Shown: one piece after another, positions 45,985-54,420 of the stretch
Numbering within the stretch: position 1 is the first letter of the stretch
How the letters are laid out: each line of letters opens with the position of its first letter
Assembly: GCF_028688855.1 (NCBI RefSeq)
Contig: NZ_JAQTXI010000005.1
Location: 1-64,000, forward strand
Direction of reading: 5' to 3'
Source of the DNA: Neomegalonema sp.
GTDB taxonomy: Bacteria; Pseudomonadota; Alphaproteobacteria; Rhodobacterales; Rhodobacteraceae
Length of the DNA stretch: 64,000 bases
Position numbers and translations under genes: made by a program
The notes under the pieces: model-generated
The model's database searches: none
What the model saw: only the letters and a program-made list of their open reading frames with translations
What the model was told of the DNA's origin: nothing

Positions 45985-46938
45985 CTAGCCGAGCGCCGCC
46001 AGACGCGCCGCGCGCAGCCGTTCGAAATCGGCGCCCGCGTGATAGCTCGACCGGGTGAGCGGCGAGGCGGAGACCATCAGAAATCCTTTCGCATAGGCCG
46101 CCTTCTCGTAGGAGGCGAATTCCTCGGGCGTCACATAACGCTCGACCGCGTGATGCTTCGGCGAAGGCTGCAGATATTGTCCGATGGTCAGGAAATCCAC
46201 CCCCGCGGCGCGCATGTCGTCCATGACCTGCAGGATCTGCGGACGGGTCTCGCCCAGGCCCACCATCAGGCCCGATTTCGTGAAGACCTCCGGCGACAGC
46301 TCCTTGGCCCGCTGCAGGATCCGCAGCGAATGGAAATAGCGCGCCCCCGGACGCACCTCCAGATAAAGGCCGGGCACCGTCTCCAGATTATGGTTGAAGA
46401 CGTCGGGCCGCGCCTCGATCACCGACTCGAGCGCTCCGGGCGCGCATTTGAGGAAGTCGGGGGTCAGGACCTCGATGGTGGCCTCGGGCCGCCGACGGCG
46501 CACCGCGCGGATGGTCTGGGCGAAATGGGCCGCTCCGCCGTCCGCGAGGTCGTCGCGGTCCACCGAAGTGATGACCACATGCGAGAGCCCCAGCTTCTCC
46601 ACCGCCTGAGCCACGCGGGCGGGCTCGAAGGGGTCGAGCTTGTCGGGGCGGCCGGTCGCGACGTTGCAGAAGGTGCAGCCGCGGGTGCAGATCTCGCCCA
46701 TGATCATCATGGTGGCGTGGCCCTGAGCCCAGCATTCGGCGGCGTTGGGGCATCCGGCCTCCTCGCAGACCGTCGAGAGCTTGTGCTCCTTGATGGTCGC
46801 GCGGGTGTCGAAATAGCCCTTGGAGCTGGGCGCCTTGATGCGGATCCAGGGCGGCTTGCGCGGCGAGGGATTATCCGGGCGATGAGCCTTCTCCGGATGG
46901 CGCTCGGCGGGATTGGCGAGATCTCTGGCTTCGGACAT
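45985..46938 (-). CDS. lipA: lipoyl synthase
   Basis: LipA is a radical-SAM enzyme that inserts two sulfur atoms into octanoyl groups to form lipoyl cofactors. The 317-residue protein has the auxiliary cluster [12 protein letters not shown] and the radical-SAM cluster [10 protein letters not shown]. It also has [20 protein letters not shown] and ends near LTRSSYHAG, with the conserved RSSYHA Ser that ligates the auxiliary cluster. An open frame continuing upstream to 47409 has no LipA character; ATG 46938 matches the family start. Confidence 0.97.
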   Translation of the reverse strand: MSEARDLANPAERHPEKAHRPDNPSPRKPPWIRIKAPSSKGYFDTRATIKEHKLSTVCEEAGCPNAAECWAQGHATMMIMGEICTRGCTFCNVATGRPDKLDPFEPARVAQAVEKLGLSHVVITSVDRDDLADGGAAHFAQTIRAVRRRRPEATIEVLTPDFLKCAPGALESVIEARPDVFNHNLETVPGLYLEVRPGARYFHSLRILQRAKELSPEVFTKSGLMVGLGETRPQILQVMDDMRAAGVDFLTIGQYLQPSPKHHAVERYVTPEEFASYEKAAYAKGFLMVSASPLTRSSYHAGADFERLRAARLAALG

Positions 46939-47171
46939 GCGGCGCTGTTCCTTGGGCGTTTCCGGCTCAAGGATAGGGCATGGCGCGGCTATTGCAAGAT
47001 CATTGCGGGCGCCTCGCGAGGGGCGCAGGAGGGCGCGTCTGCGGGAGGGCGAGGGGGGCGGATCCGTGGACGCTGCAATCTTGTCGCGCAACCGGAGGCG
47101 GCGACTCGCCGCGAACCTGGAGCTTTCCGCCAAGAATCGCCAGAAATATGCGCGGTTCTTATCATTTTCGT

Positions 47172-47192
47172 GAATGATCTTTGCAATCATTC
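47172..47192 (+). promoter_or_regulatory. inverted repeat upstream of the second phasin-like gene
   Basis: GAATGAT and ATCATTC are perfect 7-base arms around CTTTGCA, immediately before TATATG. It is a good operator candidate; no TGC-N3-GCA site was found here. Confidence 0.45.
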
Positions 47193-47258
47193 TATATGGC
47201 GCCTTGACGGGGGAACAAAGGCGCGACCAGTCTTGAACGCATGAAGGATGCCGGGGAT

Positions 47259-47271
47259 CATGACGTAACGT
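47259..47271 (+). promoter_or_regulatory. TGACG-TAA-CGTCA dyad in the phasin-like leader
   Basis: A perfect 5-base dyad lies about 39 bases before the start codon. TGACGT words also occur next to the first phasin start (ATGACGTC at 3202-3209), which may be chance. Confidence 0.3.
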
Positions 47272-47309
47272 CACCCTCCAGCGTCCGACGATCTGACGGA
47301 GAGGCCTGA

Positions 47310-47609
47310 ATGGACCCCATGACCTTCTGGAGCGATCTTTGTCTGCGCTCCGCGCGTGTTTCCGCCCTGGCCGGAGAGGTGATCGCGCGTCGCGTGGCCT
47401 ATCTCGCACCGGGCGCGGCCGACCCCTTCGACCAGATCGCCGAAGCCTTCCAGATGACCATGGAGAAGCCCGCGGCCTTCATGGAGAGCTGCGCGCGGCT
47501 CAGCTTCTCGCCCGCCGAAACGGCCGTGGCCGAGGCCTTCGCGCCCATCGAGCGTTGCGTCCAGGCCAACGCCCGGCGTCTGCGCGGCGGCGGCTTCCCC
47601 GGCTTCTGA
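47310..47609 (+). CDS. phasin-like protein (paralogue)
   Basis: The 99-residue protein shares with the phasin at 2883-3203 the motif MTMEKPAAF, a hydrophobic-aromatic N-terminus ([28 protein letters not shown]) and the basic end ANARRLRGG. It is acidic and helical like granule-associated proteins. GGAG precedes the ATG at 8 bases. It may coat storage granules under different control from the first phasin. It is short for a phasin, so the assignment rests on the internal paralogy. Confidence 0.7.
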   Translation: MDPMTFWSDLCLRSARVSALAGEVIARRVAYLAPGAADPFDQIAEAFQMTMEKPAAFMESCARLSFSPAETAVAEAFAPIERCVQANARRLRGGGFPGF

Positions 47610-47706
47610 GATTCCGGGCGCGGGGCGGACCAGCTTGCGCCCTGCTCTGTCCATCCGGGCGGCCCGGGGCGCAGGAGCGCGCCGCCGCCCCCTGAACCAG
47701 CTTCGG

Positions 47707-47733
47707 GGCGCCTTCATGGATCATGGAGGCGCC
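47707..47733 (+). repeat. hairpin in the phasin-like 3' region
   Basis: GGCGCCTTCATG and CATGGAGGCGCC pair with one T-G wobble around GAT; about 100 bases after the stop. Probably a 3'-UTR structure. Confidence 0.45.
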
Positions 47734-47809
47734 CTGTGCGCATCGGGCGCCTGCGTCGGCCGGCTCCTCGACGCGCGCGCCTTCACCCATGCGGCGATTG
47801 CGCATGGAA

Positions 47810-47847
47810 AACGCCCGCCGCGAGGTCGCGACGGGCGTTCTTCTTTC
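47810..47847. terminator. bidirectional terminator between phasin-like and peptidoglycan-binding genes
   Basis: AACGCCCG (47810-47817) pairs with CGGGCGTT (47832-47839), with an inner CGCGA/TCGCG stem. CTTCTTT follows on plus and TTTTCC on minus. Confidence 0.75.
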
Positions 47848-47878
47848 CCGACGAAGGGCCGCGGCCCTGCGAACGCGA

Positions 47879-48886
47879 TCAGTTCACGGCGACGCCGAGG
47901 CTGTCGAGGAACTCCATGGTGATCTGACCCTGGGCGAGGCCCTTGTCGCGCTGATACTGGCGGACCATCTGCATGGTGCCCGGCCCGAGCTGGCCGTCGA
48001 TCTGGCGCAGCTTGTAGCCTCCGCCGTCGAGCGCGCGCTGGATGCGCATCACGAGATCCGGCGTGGTGTTGGTGGCGCAGAGGATCGGGCGCCATTCCAT
48101 CTTGCCGGCGGTCTCCTTGACGGTCTCGCGGAGGGTTTCGTACTCGGGCTGGATCGCGACCTTCACCACCTGAGCCGGCGCCGTGAGCTTCTGGACCTTC
48201 ACGGTCTCGAAGCGGGCGGGGATCTCGATCTCGCGGGTGGAGGGCGGCGTGATCATCACGCGGGTTTCGAGCGTCTGGGTCTTGGCGGCGACCGGCTTGG
48301 TCACCACGCGCGCCGGAGTGCGCACGACCTGCTTCTGGATGGTCACGTATTCCGCCGGGATGGTCACGAGGCACATGATCTCGCCGGTGGCTTCGTCATA
48401 GCGCTGGATCGGGCCTTCGCCCTTCTGCCAGGTGGTGTAGGCCGCGCGGACGAGCACCTGCTCCTCGACGGTCTCGTAGATCGGCGCTTCGGCGGTCTGG
48501 TCCTCGCGCTCGGGCTCGATGGTCACGACGCGCTCGCGGGTCTCGAACTGGGCGGGGACCACCTCCAGCTCGACCGAGGCGCTCTGGACCTCGATGGTCT
48601 CGTCGGTCCATTCGTATTTCGCCGGGACGATGTCCAGACGCTCGGCCTCCTCCTTGACGAGGACGCGGCGCTCGATCTGCTTCTCGGTGGCGGGAATGAA
48701 CACGCGGGCGTAGCATTCGCCGGGCTTGGCGTTGGGGGGCAGCAGGTAGGCGGCGTCCTCATAGACCGAATCCAGCGCGGTCAGCGCCGCCGAAGGAGTC
48801 TCCTCCTGCGCCTGCGCCGCCAGACCGAAGGCCGCGATGGCCCCGCCGGCCAGAAGCGCGGAGGCGCATTTGCGTGTGAACGTCAT
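47879..48886 (-). CDS. secreted peptidoglycan-binding protein with repeated beta motifs
   Basis: The 335-residue protein has a signal peptide (MTFTRKCASALLAGGAIAAFGLAAQA). It opens PNAKPGECYARVFIPATEKQIERRVLVKEE, then shows several degenerate units of the form hPAxaExhxxxVxVxxA (VPAKYEWTDETIEV, VPAQFETRERVVTI, IPAEYVTIQKQVV, IPARFETVKVQKL). It ends with a PG_binding_1 domain (ATNTTPDLVMRIQRALDGGGYKLRQIDGQLGPGTMQMVRQYQRDKGL). It probably attaches to the cell wall; the repeat region has no known function. Start 48886 is chosen because GAGGA lies eight bases upstream; ATGs at 48892 and 48901 are alternatives. Confidence 0.75.
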   Translation of the reverse strand: MTFTRKCASALLAGGAIAAFGLAAQAQEETPSAALTALDSVYEDAAYLLPPNAKPGECYARVFIPATEKQIERRVLVKEEAERLDIVPAKYEWTDETIEVQSASVELEVVPAQFETRERVVTIEPEREDQTAEAPIYETVEEQVLVRAAYTTWQKGEGPIQRYDEATGEIMCLVTIPAEYVTIQKQVVRTPARVVTKPVAAKTQTLETRVMITPPSTREIEIPARFETVKVQKLTAPAQVVKVAIQPEYETLRETVKETAGKMEWRPILCATNTTPDLVMRIQRALDGGGYKLRQIDGQLGPGTMQMVRQYQRDKGLAQGQITMEFLDSLGVAVN

Positions 48887-49062
48887 TGCCATATTCCTCA
48901 TCCGACAGGATCCGCGGGGGGGCGGAGGGCGAAACTTCGGGAAGCCGGGCCGATCATCGGCATGGGTCTCATGCGGGGTCAAGGGCGAACAGGGAGCGGC
49001 CGCGGGCTCTTGCGTATTGGGTTCCCCTCTTGCGAAGCCGACGGGTCCCTTGCGCATCGCTA

Positions 49063-50199
49063 TCAAAGCCGCGGCGTCGGCGTCAACACTCCCTCTGAAG
49101 GGGGGAGGCGCTCCAGCAGCGAGGAATCGCCGTAAGAGTAAAAGCGATAGCCTTCGCGCATGGCGTGGCCGTAGGCCGCCCGCATCCTCGATTCGCCCGC
49201 AAAGGCGCAGACCAGCATGAAAAGCGTCGATCTCGGCAGGTGGAAATTGGTCAGCAGAAGGTCGGCCGAGCGGAAGCGCCAGCCCGGCGCGATGAAGATC
49301 CGCGTGAAGCCCGACCAGGGCGCGAGCGCGCCATTGTGAAGAGACGCGACCGTTTCGAGAAGCCGCAGCACCGTCGTCCCCACCGCCACGAGGCGCCCGC
49401 CCGCCGCGCGGGCCTCCGCGATGGCCGCGACCGTCTCCGCCGGGATCTCGCCCCATTCGGCGTGCATCTCGTGATCGGCCAGAGCGCCCGCCTTGACCGG
49501 CAGGAAGGTGCCTGCGCCCACATGCAGCGTCACGCGGGCGCTGCGCAGGCCCCGCGCCGTCAGAGCCTCCATCAGCGGCGGATCGAAATGCAGCGCCGCC
49601 GTCGGGGCGGCCACCGCGCCCGGACGCGCCGCGAAGAGGGTCTGGTAATCCGAATCGTCGGCGGCGTCGGCCGGACGCCGGCCCGCGATGTAGGGGGGCA
49701 GGGGCATCACCCCCGCCTGAGCTATGGCCGCGTCCAGGGCCTCGCCCGCGCGGTCGAAGGCCAGACGGACCGCGCCGCCGCCTTCATGGGCCTCCAGACG
49801 GGCCTCCAGCAGGGGCGGGCCCTCCTCCGGCCCGAAGACCAGACGGTCGCCCGCCTTCAGCCGTTTGCCCGGACGCGCCAGAGCCCGCCAGAGGCCGGGC
49901 TCGGCCAGGGGTTCGAGGAGGAGCGCCTCCATCTTCGCCGAGCCGCCGTCCGGCCGCAGGCGCCGCCCGAAGAGACGGGCGGGAATCACCTTCGTGTCGT
50001 TGAAGATCAGGATGTCGTCCGGCTTCAGGATCTCCGGCAGGTCGGAGACGTGACGGTCCGTCGGGCGGTCGGGCGTCCCCGCGCCGGAGAGGTCCAGAAG
50101 CCGCGCCGCCCGACGCGGGCGCGCCGGGCGGAGGGCGATCAGCTCTTCCGGAAGATCGAAATCGAAATCTTCCGGCCGGAGATCGGGATTCAGACTCAA
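49063..50199 (-). CDS. queA: S-adenosylmethionine:tRNA ribosyltransferase-isomerase
   Basis: QueA adds the epoxycyclopentanediol ring from SAM to 7-aminomethyl-deazaguanine in tRNA, a late queuosine step. The 378-residue protein has [39 protein letters not shown], the catalytic region [30 protein letters not shown] [26 protein letters not shown] and [19 protein letters not shown]. It starts at TTG 50199, which overlaps the ppi stop as TTGA. An open frame extending to 50880 is only the antiphase of ppi. Confidence 0.93.
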   Translation of the reverse strand: MSLNPDLRPEDFDFDLPEELIALRPARPRRAARLLDLSGAGTPDRPTDRHVSDLPEILKPDDILIFNDTKVIPARLFGRRLRPDGGSAKMEALLLEPLAEPGLWRALARPGKRLKAGDRLVFGPEEGPPLLEARLEAHEGGGAVRLAFDRAGEALDAAIAQAGVMPLPPYIAGRRPADAADDSDYQTLFAARPGAVAAPTAALHFDPPLMEALTARGLRSARVTLHVGAGTFLPVKAGALADHEMHAEWGEIPAETVAAIAEARAAGGRLVAVGTTVLRLLETVASLHNGALAPWSGFTRIFIAPGWRFRSADLLLTNFHLPRSTLFMLVCAFAGESRMRAAYGHAMREGYRFYSYGDSSLLERLPPSEGVLTPTPRL

Positions 50200-50774
50200 T
50201 TCGCCCCCTGAGCGCGCAGGCTGATCATCTTGTCCGGATCGGCGACGGTTCCGCCGCCGCCCGAGCCCTTCTTGATCTTGTCCACGAACTCCATGCCCGA
50301 GATCACTTCGCCCCAGACCGTGTATTGACGGTTCAGGTGCGGCGCGTCGTCGAAGCAGATGAAGAACTGGCTGTCGGCGCTGTCGGGCGAGGCGCTGCGG
50401 GCCATGCCCACCGTGCCGCGCCTGAAGGGCTCGGAGGAGAATTCGGCGCGCAGCTTGCGGCCCGAGCCGCCCGCGCCGGTGCCGGTGGGGTCGCCGGTCT
50501 GGGCCATGAAGCCCGGGATCACGCGGTGGAAGACGATCCCGTCGTAGAAGCCTTCGGCGACCAGCTCCTTGATGCGGGCGACGTGGTTCGGCGCGAGGTC
50601 CGGGCGCAGCCGGATCAGGACGTCGCCGTCCTTGAGCTTCAGCACGAGGACGTCTTCGGATTGGGCTTCGGACACGACGATCTCCTGGGTTTGGGCGCCG
50701 AGAGGGGCCGCAGCCCAGGGCGCGACGGCGAAAGCCAGCGCCAGAGCGGCGAACGCGAACGGGCGTTTGAACAT
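50196..50774 (-). CDS. secreted cyclophilin-type peptidyl-prolyl isomerase
   Basis: The 192-residue protein has a signal peptide ([28 protein letters not shown]). The cyclophilin core contains [73 protein letters not shown]. The active-site Arg ([11 protein letters not shown]) and the SQFFI strand are present, so it should assist folding in the periplasm. It is translationally coupled to queA, a frequent neighbour in alphaproteobacteria. Confidence 0.93.
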   Translation of the reverse strand: MFKRPFAFAALALAFAVAPWAAAPLGAQTQEIVVSEAQSEDVLVLKLKDGDVLIRLRPDLAPNHVARIKELVAEGFYDGIVFHRVIPGFMAQTGDPTGTGAGGSGRKLRAEFSSEPFRRGTVGMARSASPDSADSQFFICFDDAPHLNRQYTVWGEVISGMEFVDKIKKGSGGGGTVADPDKMISLRAQGAN

Positions 50775-50907
50775 GGGCTGTGCGTTCCTTGGATGCGCGA
50801 CGAACCGCCGCGCGGGCCTCGATGCGCGAAAAGCGACGCGCGGGAGATGGCCGCATAACTTGCGCCGCCGAAGCTGTCAACGCGGGCGCGGAGGAAGGGA
50901 AGGGCGC

Positions 50908-50938
50908 CGGGGGCCTTCCGGCTTTCTCCGGGCCCCCG
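50908..50938 (-). terminator. hairpin downstream of coaD
   Basis: CGGGGGCC (50908-50915) pairs with GGCCCCCG (50931-50938), just before the coaD stop-proximal edge at 50947; no T-run, so a weak candidate. Confidence 0.4.
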
Positions 50939-50946
50939 CCGGAGGA

Positions 50947-51498
50947 TCAGCGGGCGGCGGTCTCCAGCGCGCGCCTGCGCTCCTCGAGCCGCCGCTTGAG
51001 CGCCTCGGCCACGCGGGCGGGCACGAATTTCGAGATGTCGCCGTCATAGCGCGCCACCTCCTTGACCAGCGTCGAGGAGATCGCCTGACGATGGGCGTCG
51101 GCCATGAGGAAGACCGTCTCGATCTTCTGGTTCATGGCGCGGTTCATGCTGACCATCTGGAATTCATATTCGAAATCGGCCACCGCCCGCAGCCCGCGCA
51201 CGATCAGGTCGGCGTTGAGATGCTCGGCGAAATGGATCAGCAGATTGTCGAAGGGGCGGACCTCCAGCTTCTTGCCGGAGATCTCGCTCAACGGGGCGCA
51301 TTCGCTCTCGATGAGCGCGACGCGCTCGGCGAGGCTGAAGATCGGCTGTTTCGAGCTCGACCCCGCCGCCACCCCGACCACAAGGTGGTCCACCAGCGAC
51401 AGAGATCGCCGGATGATGTCGAGATGCCCGAGAGTCACCGGGTCGAAGGTGCCCGGATAGAGTCCGATGCGCGGCCGCCCGCCCGCCGGATGCGCCAT
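50947..51498 (-). CDS. coaD: pantetheine-phosphate adenylyltransferase
   Basis: CoaD makes dephospho-CoA from phosphopantetheine and ATP. The 183-residue protein has the nucleotidyltransferase motif GLYPGTFDPVTLGHLDIIRR. It also has DNLLIHFAEHLNADLIVRGLRAVADFEYEFQM and the second nucleotide motif AISSTLVKEVARYDGDISKFVP. ATG 51498 follows AGGAG at good spacing and gives a normal N-terminus; an ATG at 51522 is less likely. It is followed by ppi-queA on the same strand. Confidence 0.95.
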   Translation of the reverse strand: MAHPAGGRPRIGLYPGTFDPVTLGHLDIIRRSLSLVDHLVVGVAAGSSSKQPIFSLAERVALIESECAPLSEISGKKLEVRPFDNLLIHFAEHLNADLIVRGLRAVADFEYEFQMVSMNRAMNQKIETVFLMADAHRQAISSTLVKEVARYDGDISKFVPARVAEALKRRLEERRRALETAAR

Positions 51499-51547
51499 AG
51501 GCCGCACTCCTGATATGGCCAAGATTGAAGCTCGCCCGGACCCGGGG

Positions 51548-51991
51548 TCAGGCCGAGGCCGACCGAATCAGATCGGCGAGGGCTTCGTTCTCCAGCTGGA
51601 GCGCCTCGATGCGCGCGACCACGGCGTCGCCGATGGAGATCAGCCCGACCAGCTCGCCGTTCTCGATCACGGGCATGTGGCGGAAACGTCCCTTGGTCAT
51701 GCGCGAGAGCACCTGGATGGCGTCGTCGTTGAAGGCGCAGCTCTGCACCTTTGCGGTCATGGCCGTGGAGACCGCGTCGTTCAGGCGCTCGGCGCCTTCG
51801 CGTCCGACGAGCCGCACGATGTCGCGCTCCGAGAGGATGCCGACCATGGCGCCGTTGTCGTCGCGCACCAGCAGACAGCCGATCCTGCGCTCGGAGAGCC
51901 GCGCGGCGGCCTCGGCGAGCGTGTTGGTCGGGCGGATGGACTCCACCTCCTGAGACCCTTTGCGGTCGAGAATCTGGCGAACCTTGATCAT
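51548..51991 (-). CDS. CBS-domain pair protein
   Basis: The 147-residue protein is a tandem CBS (Bateman) module: IRPTNTLAEAAARLSERRIGCLLVRDDNGAMVGILSERDIV and FNDDAIQVLSRMTKGRFRHMPVIENGELVGLISIGDAV, ending in a short helix. Stand-alone CBS pairs bind adenine nucleotides and modulate partner proteins; the partner is unknown. Start MIKVRQIL at 51991 follows GGGAGG. Confidence 0.9.
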   Translation of the reverse strand: MIKVRQILDRKGSQEVESIRPTNTLAEAAARLSERRIGCLLVRDDNGAMVGILSERDIVRLVGREGAERLNDAVSTAMTAKVQSCAFNDDAIQVLSRMTKGRFRHMPVIENGELVGLISIGDAVVARIEALQLENEALADLIRSASA

Positions 51992-52250
51992 GGCGGAATC
52001 CTCCCTCGCTTTACGCGCCGTCCGGAGGGGAGTCTCGCGCGACGAGGGGCGGCCCGTCAAGGCTTGAGGGCGGAGGAAGGGTCAGAAAATTGCGCGTTCC
52101 GGGGGTTTTCTCGCCGGATCCGTCGCCGGAGCCGGATCGGAGCCGGGTTGCGGGGGGAGGTGCCGGGCTTCTGGGGAGATCTCGGGAAGATCCCGGGGGA
52201 TCTGGACAGCCTGTGCGGAAGGCGCCCTTCCCTTGCGGCGCGCGACGCAA

Positions 52251-52328
52251 GAAAAAAGGGACGCCTTGCGGCGTCCCTGAAGTCGGATTGAGGCAGGTTT
52301 CATGCAGGCAAGAAACCTATCGAGCAGT
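52251..52328 (-). ncRNA. candidate small RNA with intrinsic terminator
   Basis: On the minus strand AGGGACGCC, loop GCAA, GGCGTCCCT runs into T6 (down to 52252), a near-perfect terminator with no protein gene on that strand within 2 kb upstream. Just upstream lies a second hairpin (AGGTTTC/GAAACCT, 52295-52318), and a promoter-like TTGCCA (52359-52364) with an 18-base spacer and TAAAAC (52335-52340). Together they predict a transcript of about 78 nt with a single-stranded linker TGCCTCAATCCGACTTC between stems. It is inferred from structure only and is not recognised as a named family. Confidence 0.5.
52252..52278 (-). terminator. strong orphan intrinsic terminator
   Basis: A nine-pair stem with a 4-base loop and T6 on the minus strand; it defines the 3' end of the candidate sRNA. 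Confidence 0.85.
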
Positions 52329-52334
52329 GCATTC

Positions 52335-52364
52335 GTTTTACTTAATGTGGCGGCAGTTTGGCAA
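52335..52364 (-). promoter_or_regulatory. predicted promoter of the candidate sRNA
   Basis: TTGCCA and TAAAAC with an 18-base spacer on the minus strand, in an AT-rich patch. The -10 match is only four of six. Confidence 0.35.
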
Positions 52365-52584
52365 GGCTGAAATGCAGGGGCTGTGAAGATTCAAGCCGAT
52401 CAGCCCCTTGAACTGTCGCCTTAAAGCCGCATGAAGGAGCCTGTGAGGTCGGATCCGGGACGTTCGCGCGCCCCATCCTGAACGCATGAGGGGGAGGATC
52501 TCCATGGGATTCCCGTCGAAATCGACTCGCCCGCCGGACTCCCGTGAAGGGGGTCTACGGCGAATTCTGGACCAAGGACATGAA

Positions 52585-54396
52585 ATGAAAAGCCTTTTGA
52601 CGGCGGTTTCGCTCTTCGCCCTCGGACTCTCCTGTGCGGCGAGTCCGCTCGGCGCGCAGTCTCCTGCTCGGGAAGCGCCCGTCCACGGGCTGGCGATGCA
52701 CGGCGCGCCCGCCCTGCCGCCCGACGCGCCGCATCTGCCTTACGCCGACCCGCAAGCGGTCAGGGGCGGCTCCATCGTCCATGGTTTGACGGGAAGCTTC
52801 GACAGCGTTCAACCTTTCATCATCCGCGGCTCCTCGCCTTTCTGGGTCATCAGGGACCTCGCCTTCGAATCGCTTTTGACGCGTAATCAGGATGAGTCGT
52901 TTACGCTGTATGGTTTGTTGGCCGAGAGCGTCGAGACCCCGGAGGACCGTTCCTGGGCCCTCTTCACGATCCGCGAGGAGGCCCGCTTCAGCGACGGATC
53001 GCCCGTCACGCCCGAGGACGTGATCTTCTCCATGGAGATCCTGCGCGATCAGGGCCGCCCCAATTACGGCGCCTCCTACCGCAAGGTCTCCAGCGTCGAG
53101 AAGGTCGGCGAGCGGGGGGTGAGGTTCGTCTTCGGCGAGAGCGACCGCGAACTGCCGCTCATCATGGGGCTGATGCCCATCCTCTCGAAGGCCGACTGGC
53201 TGGGGCGCGACTTCACGGCCAGCACGCTGCGTCCGGCGCTGGGCTCGGGGCCCTACGTGATCGCGCAGGTGGACGCGGGCGCCTCCCTGACCTTCCGCCG
53301 CAATCCCGACTACTGGGGGAAGGATCTGCCGCTCAATCGGGGCCTGCATAACTTCGACGAGGTGAAATACGTCTATTTCCGCGATTCCAACGCGCTCTGG
53401 GAGGCCTTCACGAGCGGGATCGTCACCTTCCGCCACGAGCAGAGCGCCGAGCGCTGGGCTCAGGGCTACGACTTCCCCGCCTTCCGCTCCGGAGAGGTCG
53501 AGCGCGGCGAGATCGCCCATGGCCGTCCCACCGGCATGAGGGGCATGGTCTTCAACACGCGCCGTCCGCTGTTCCAGGACCGCCGCGTGCGCGAGGCCCT
53601 CTCCCTCGCGCTGGATTTCGAATGGCTCAACCGCACGCTCTATTACGGCGCCTACGAGCGCATCGGGAGCTATTTCGGCAACAGCGCGCTCGGCTGCGAT
53701 TCCGGCCCCGCCGACGAGGCCGAACGGGCCCTGCTCGCGCCCTGGCTCGCGGAATTGCCCGAAGGCGCGCTGGAGGCCTCCTGCGCGCAGCCGGTCTCCG
53801 ACGGCTCGGGCCGCGACCGGACCCAGCTGCGCCGCGCCACGGCGCTCCTGCGGGAGGCGGGCTGGAGCTCGCGCGGAGGCGTGCTGAGGAACGCCGCCGG
53901 AGAGCCCTTCGCCTTCGAGATCCTCACCTCGGGCGTGGAGGAGGAGCGCATCGCGGGGGCCTTCATCCAGGCGCTGAAGGGCCTCGGAGTCCAGGCGCGG
54001 GCCCGCACCGTCGACGCCGCCCAGATGGCCGCCCGCAAGAACGATTACGATTACGACATGGTGTTCAACTTCTGGGCCCAGTCGCTGTCTCCGGGCAACG
54101 AGCAGACGCTCTACTGGGGCTCGGCGGGGCGCGAGACCCTCGGCACGCGCAATTACATGGGCGTCGCCAGCCCCGCCGTCGACGCCATGATCCAGGCCCT
54201 GCTGGAGGCCCGCGAGCGCGCCCCCTTCGAGGCCGCCGCGCGGGCTCTGGACCGGCTGCTGACGACGAACCGCTACGTCGTGCCGCTCTGGTGGGAGCCC
54301 GCCGACAAGCTCGCCTGGCGCAAGGGCCTGCGCCATCCGCAGAAGGATGCGCTCTACGGCTACCGGCCGGAGGTCTGGTGGAGCGCCGCGCCCTGA
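52585..54396 (+). CDS. extracellular solute-binding protein family 5 (oligopeptide/YejA-like)
   Basis: The 603-residue protein has a signal peptide (MKSLLTAVSLFALGLSCAASPLGA). The SBP_bac_5 layout follows: GGSIVHGLTGSFDSVQPFIIRG, WALFTIREEARFSDGSPVTPEDVIFSMEILRD, LGSGPYVIAQVDAGASLTFRRNPDYWGKDLPLNRGLHNFDEVKYVYFRD and a C-terminal NYMGVASPAVDAMIQALLEA. The spacing and length fit YejA-type peptide or antimicrobial-peptide-uptake proteins. No permease or ATPase gene is adjacent, so the transporter must be elsewhere. Start 52585 follows AAGGA and begins the signal peptide. Confidence 0.92.
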   Translation: MKSLLTAVSLFALGLSCAASPLGAQSPAREAPVHGLAMHGAPALPPDAPHLPYADPQAVRGGSIVHGLTGSFDSVQPFIIRGSSPFWVIRDLAFESLLTRNQDESFTLYGLLAESVETPEDRSWALFTIREEARFSDGSPVTPEDVIFSMEILRDQGRPNYGASYRKVSSVEKVGERGVRFVFGESDRELPLIMGLMPILSKADWLGRDFTASTLRPALGSGPYVIAQVDAGASLTFRRNPDYWGKDLPLNRGLHNFDEVKYVYFRDSNALWEAFTSGIVTFRHEQSAERWAQGYDFPAFRSGEVERGEIAHGRPTGMRGMVFNTRRPLFQDRRVREALSLALDFEWLNRTLYYGAYERIGSYFGNSALGCDSGPADEAERALLAPWLAELPEGALEASCAQPVSDGSGRDRTQLRRATALLREAGWSSRGGVLRNAAGEPFAFEILTSGVEEERIAGAFIQALKGLGVQARARTVDAAQMAARKNDYDYDMVFNFWAQSLSPGNEQTLYWGSAGRETLGTRNYMGVASPAVDAMIQALLEARERAPFEAAARALDRLLTTNRYVVPLWWEPADKLAWRKGLRHPQKDALYGYRPEVWWSAAP

Positions 54397-54420
54397 GCTG
54401 AGACGGGCCCGGGCCGGGGC

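Larger units (their letters stand above)
46939..47309. other. divergent gap between lipA and the second phasin-like gene
   Basis: The right half is AT-rich for this genome. It holds two inverted repeats: GAATGAT-N7-ATCATTC (47172-47192) and TGACG-TAA-CGTCA (47259-47271). A TATATG (47193-47198) abuts the first dyad and may be the phasin -10 element. No gene is seen. Confidence 0.45.
51992..52584. other. long gap with candidate sRNA
   Basis: The left half (51992-52250) is GC-rich and shows repeated GATC/GGG words and a dyad with arms AGAAAA/TTTTCT near 52083-52108. The right half contains an AT-rich patch with a minus-strand promoter-like pair, a hairpin and a strong terminator (see the ncRNA entry). 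No protein-coding signal is seen before 52585. Confidence 0.5.

Noticed and set aside
50200..50880. Extending queA upstream through a continuous open frame
   Set aside because: This stretch is in another frame of ppi on the same strand; the ppi protein is certain.
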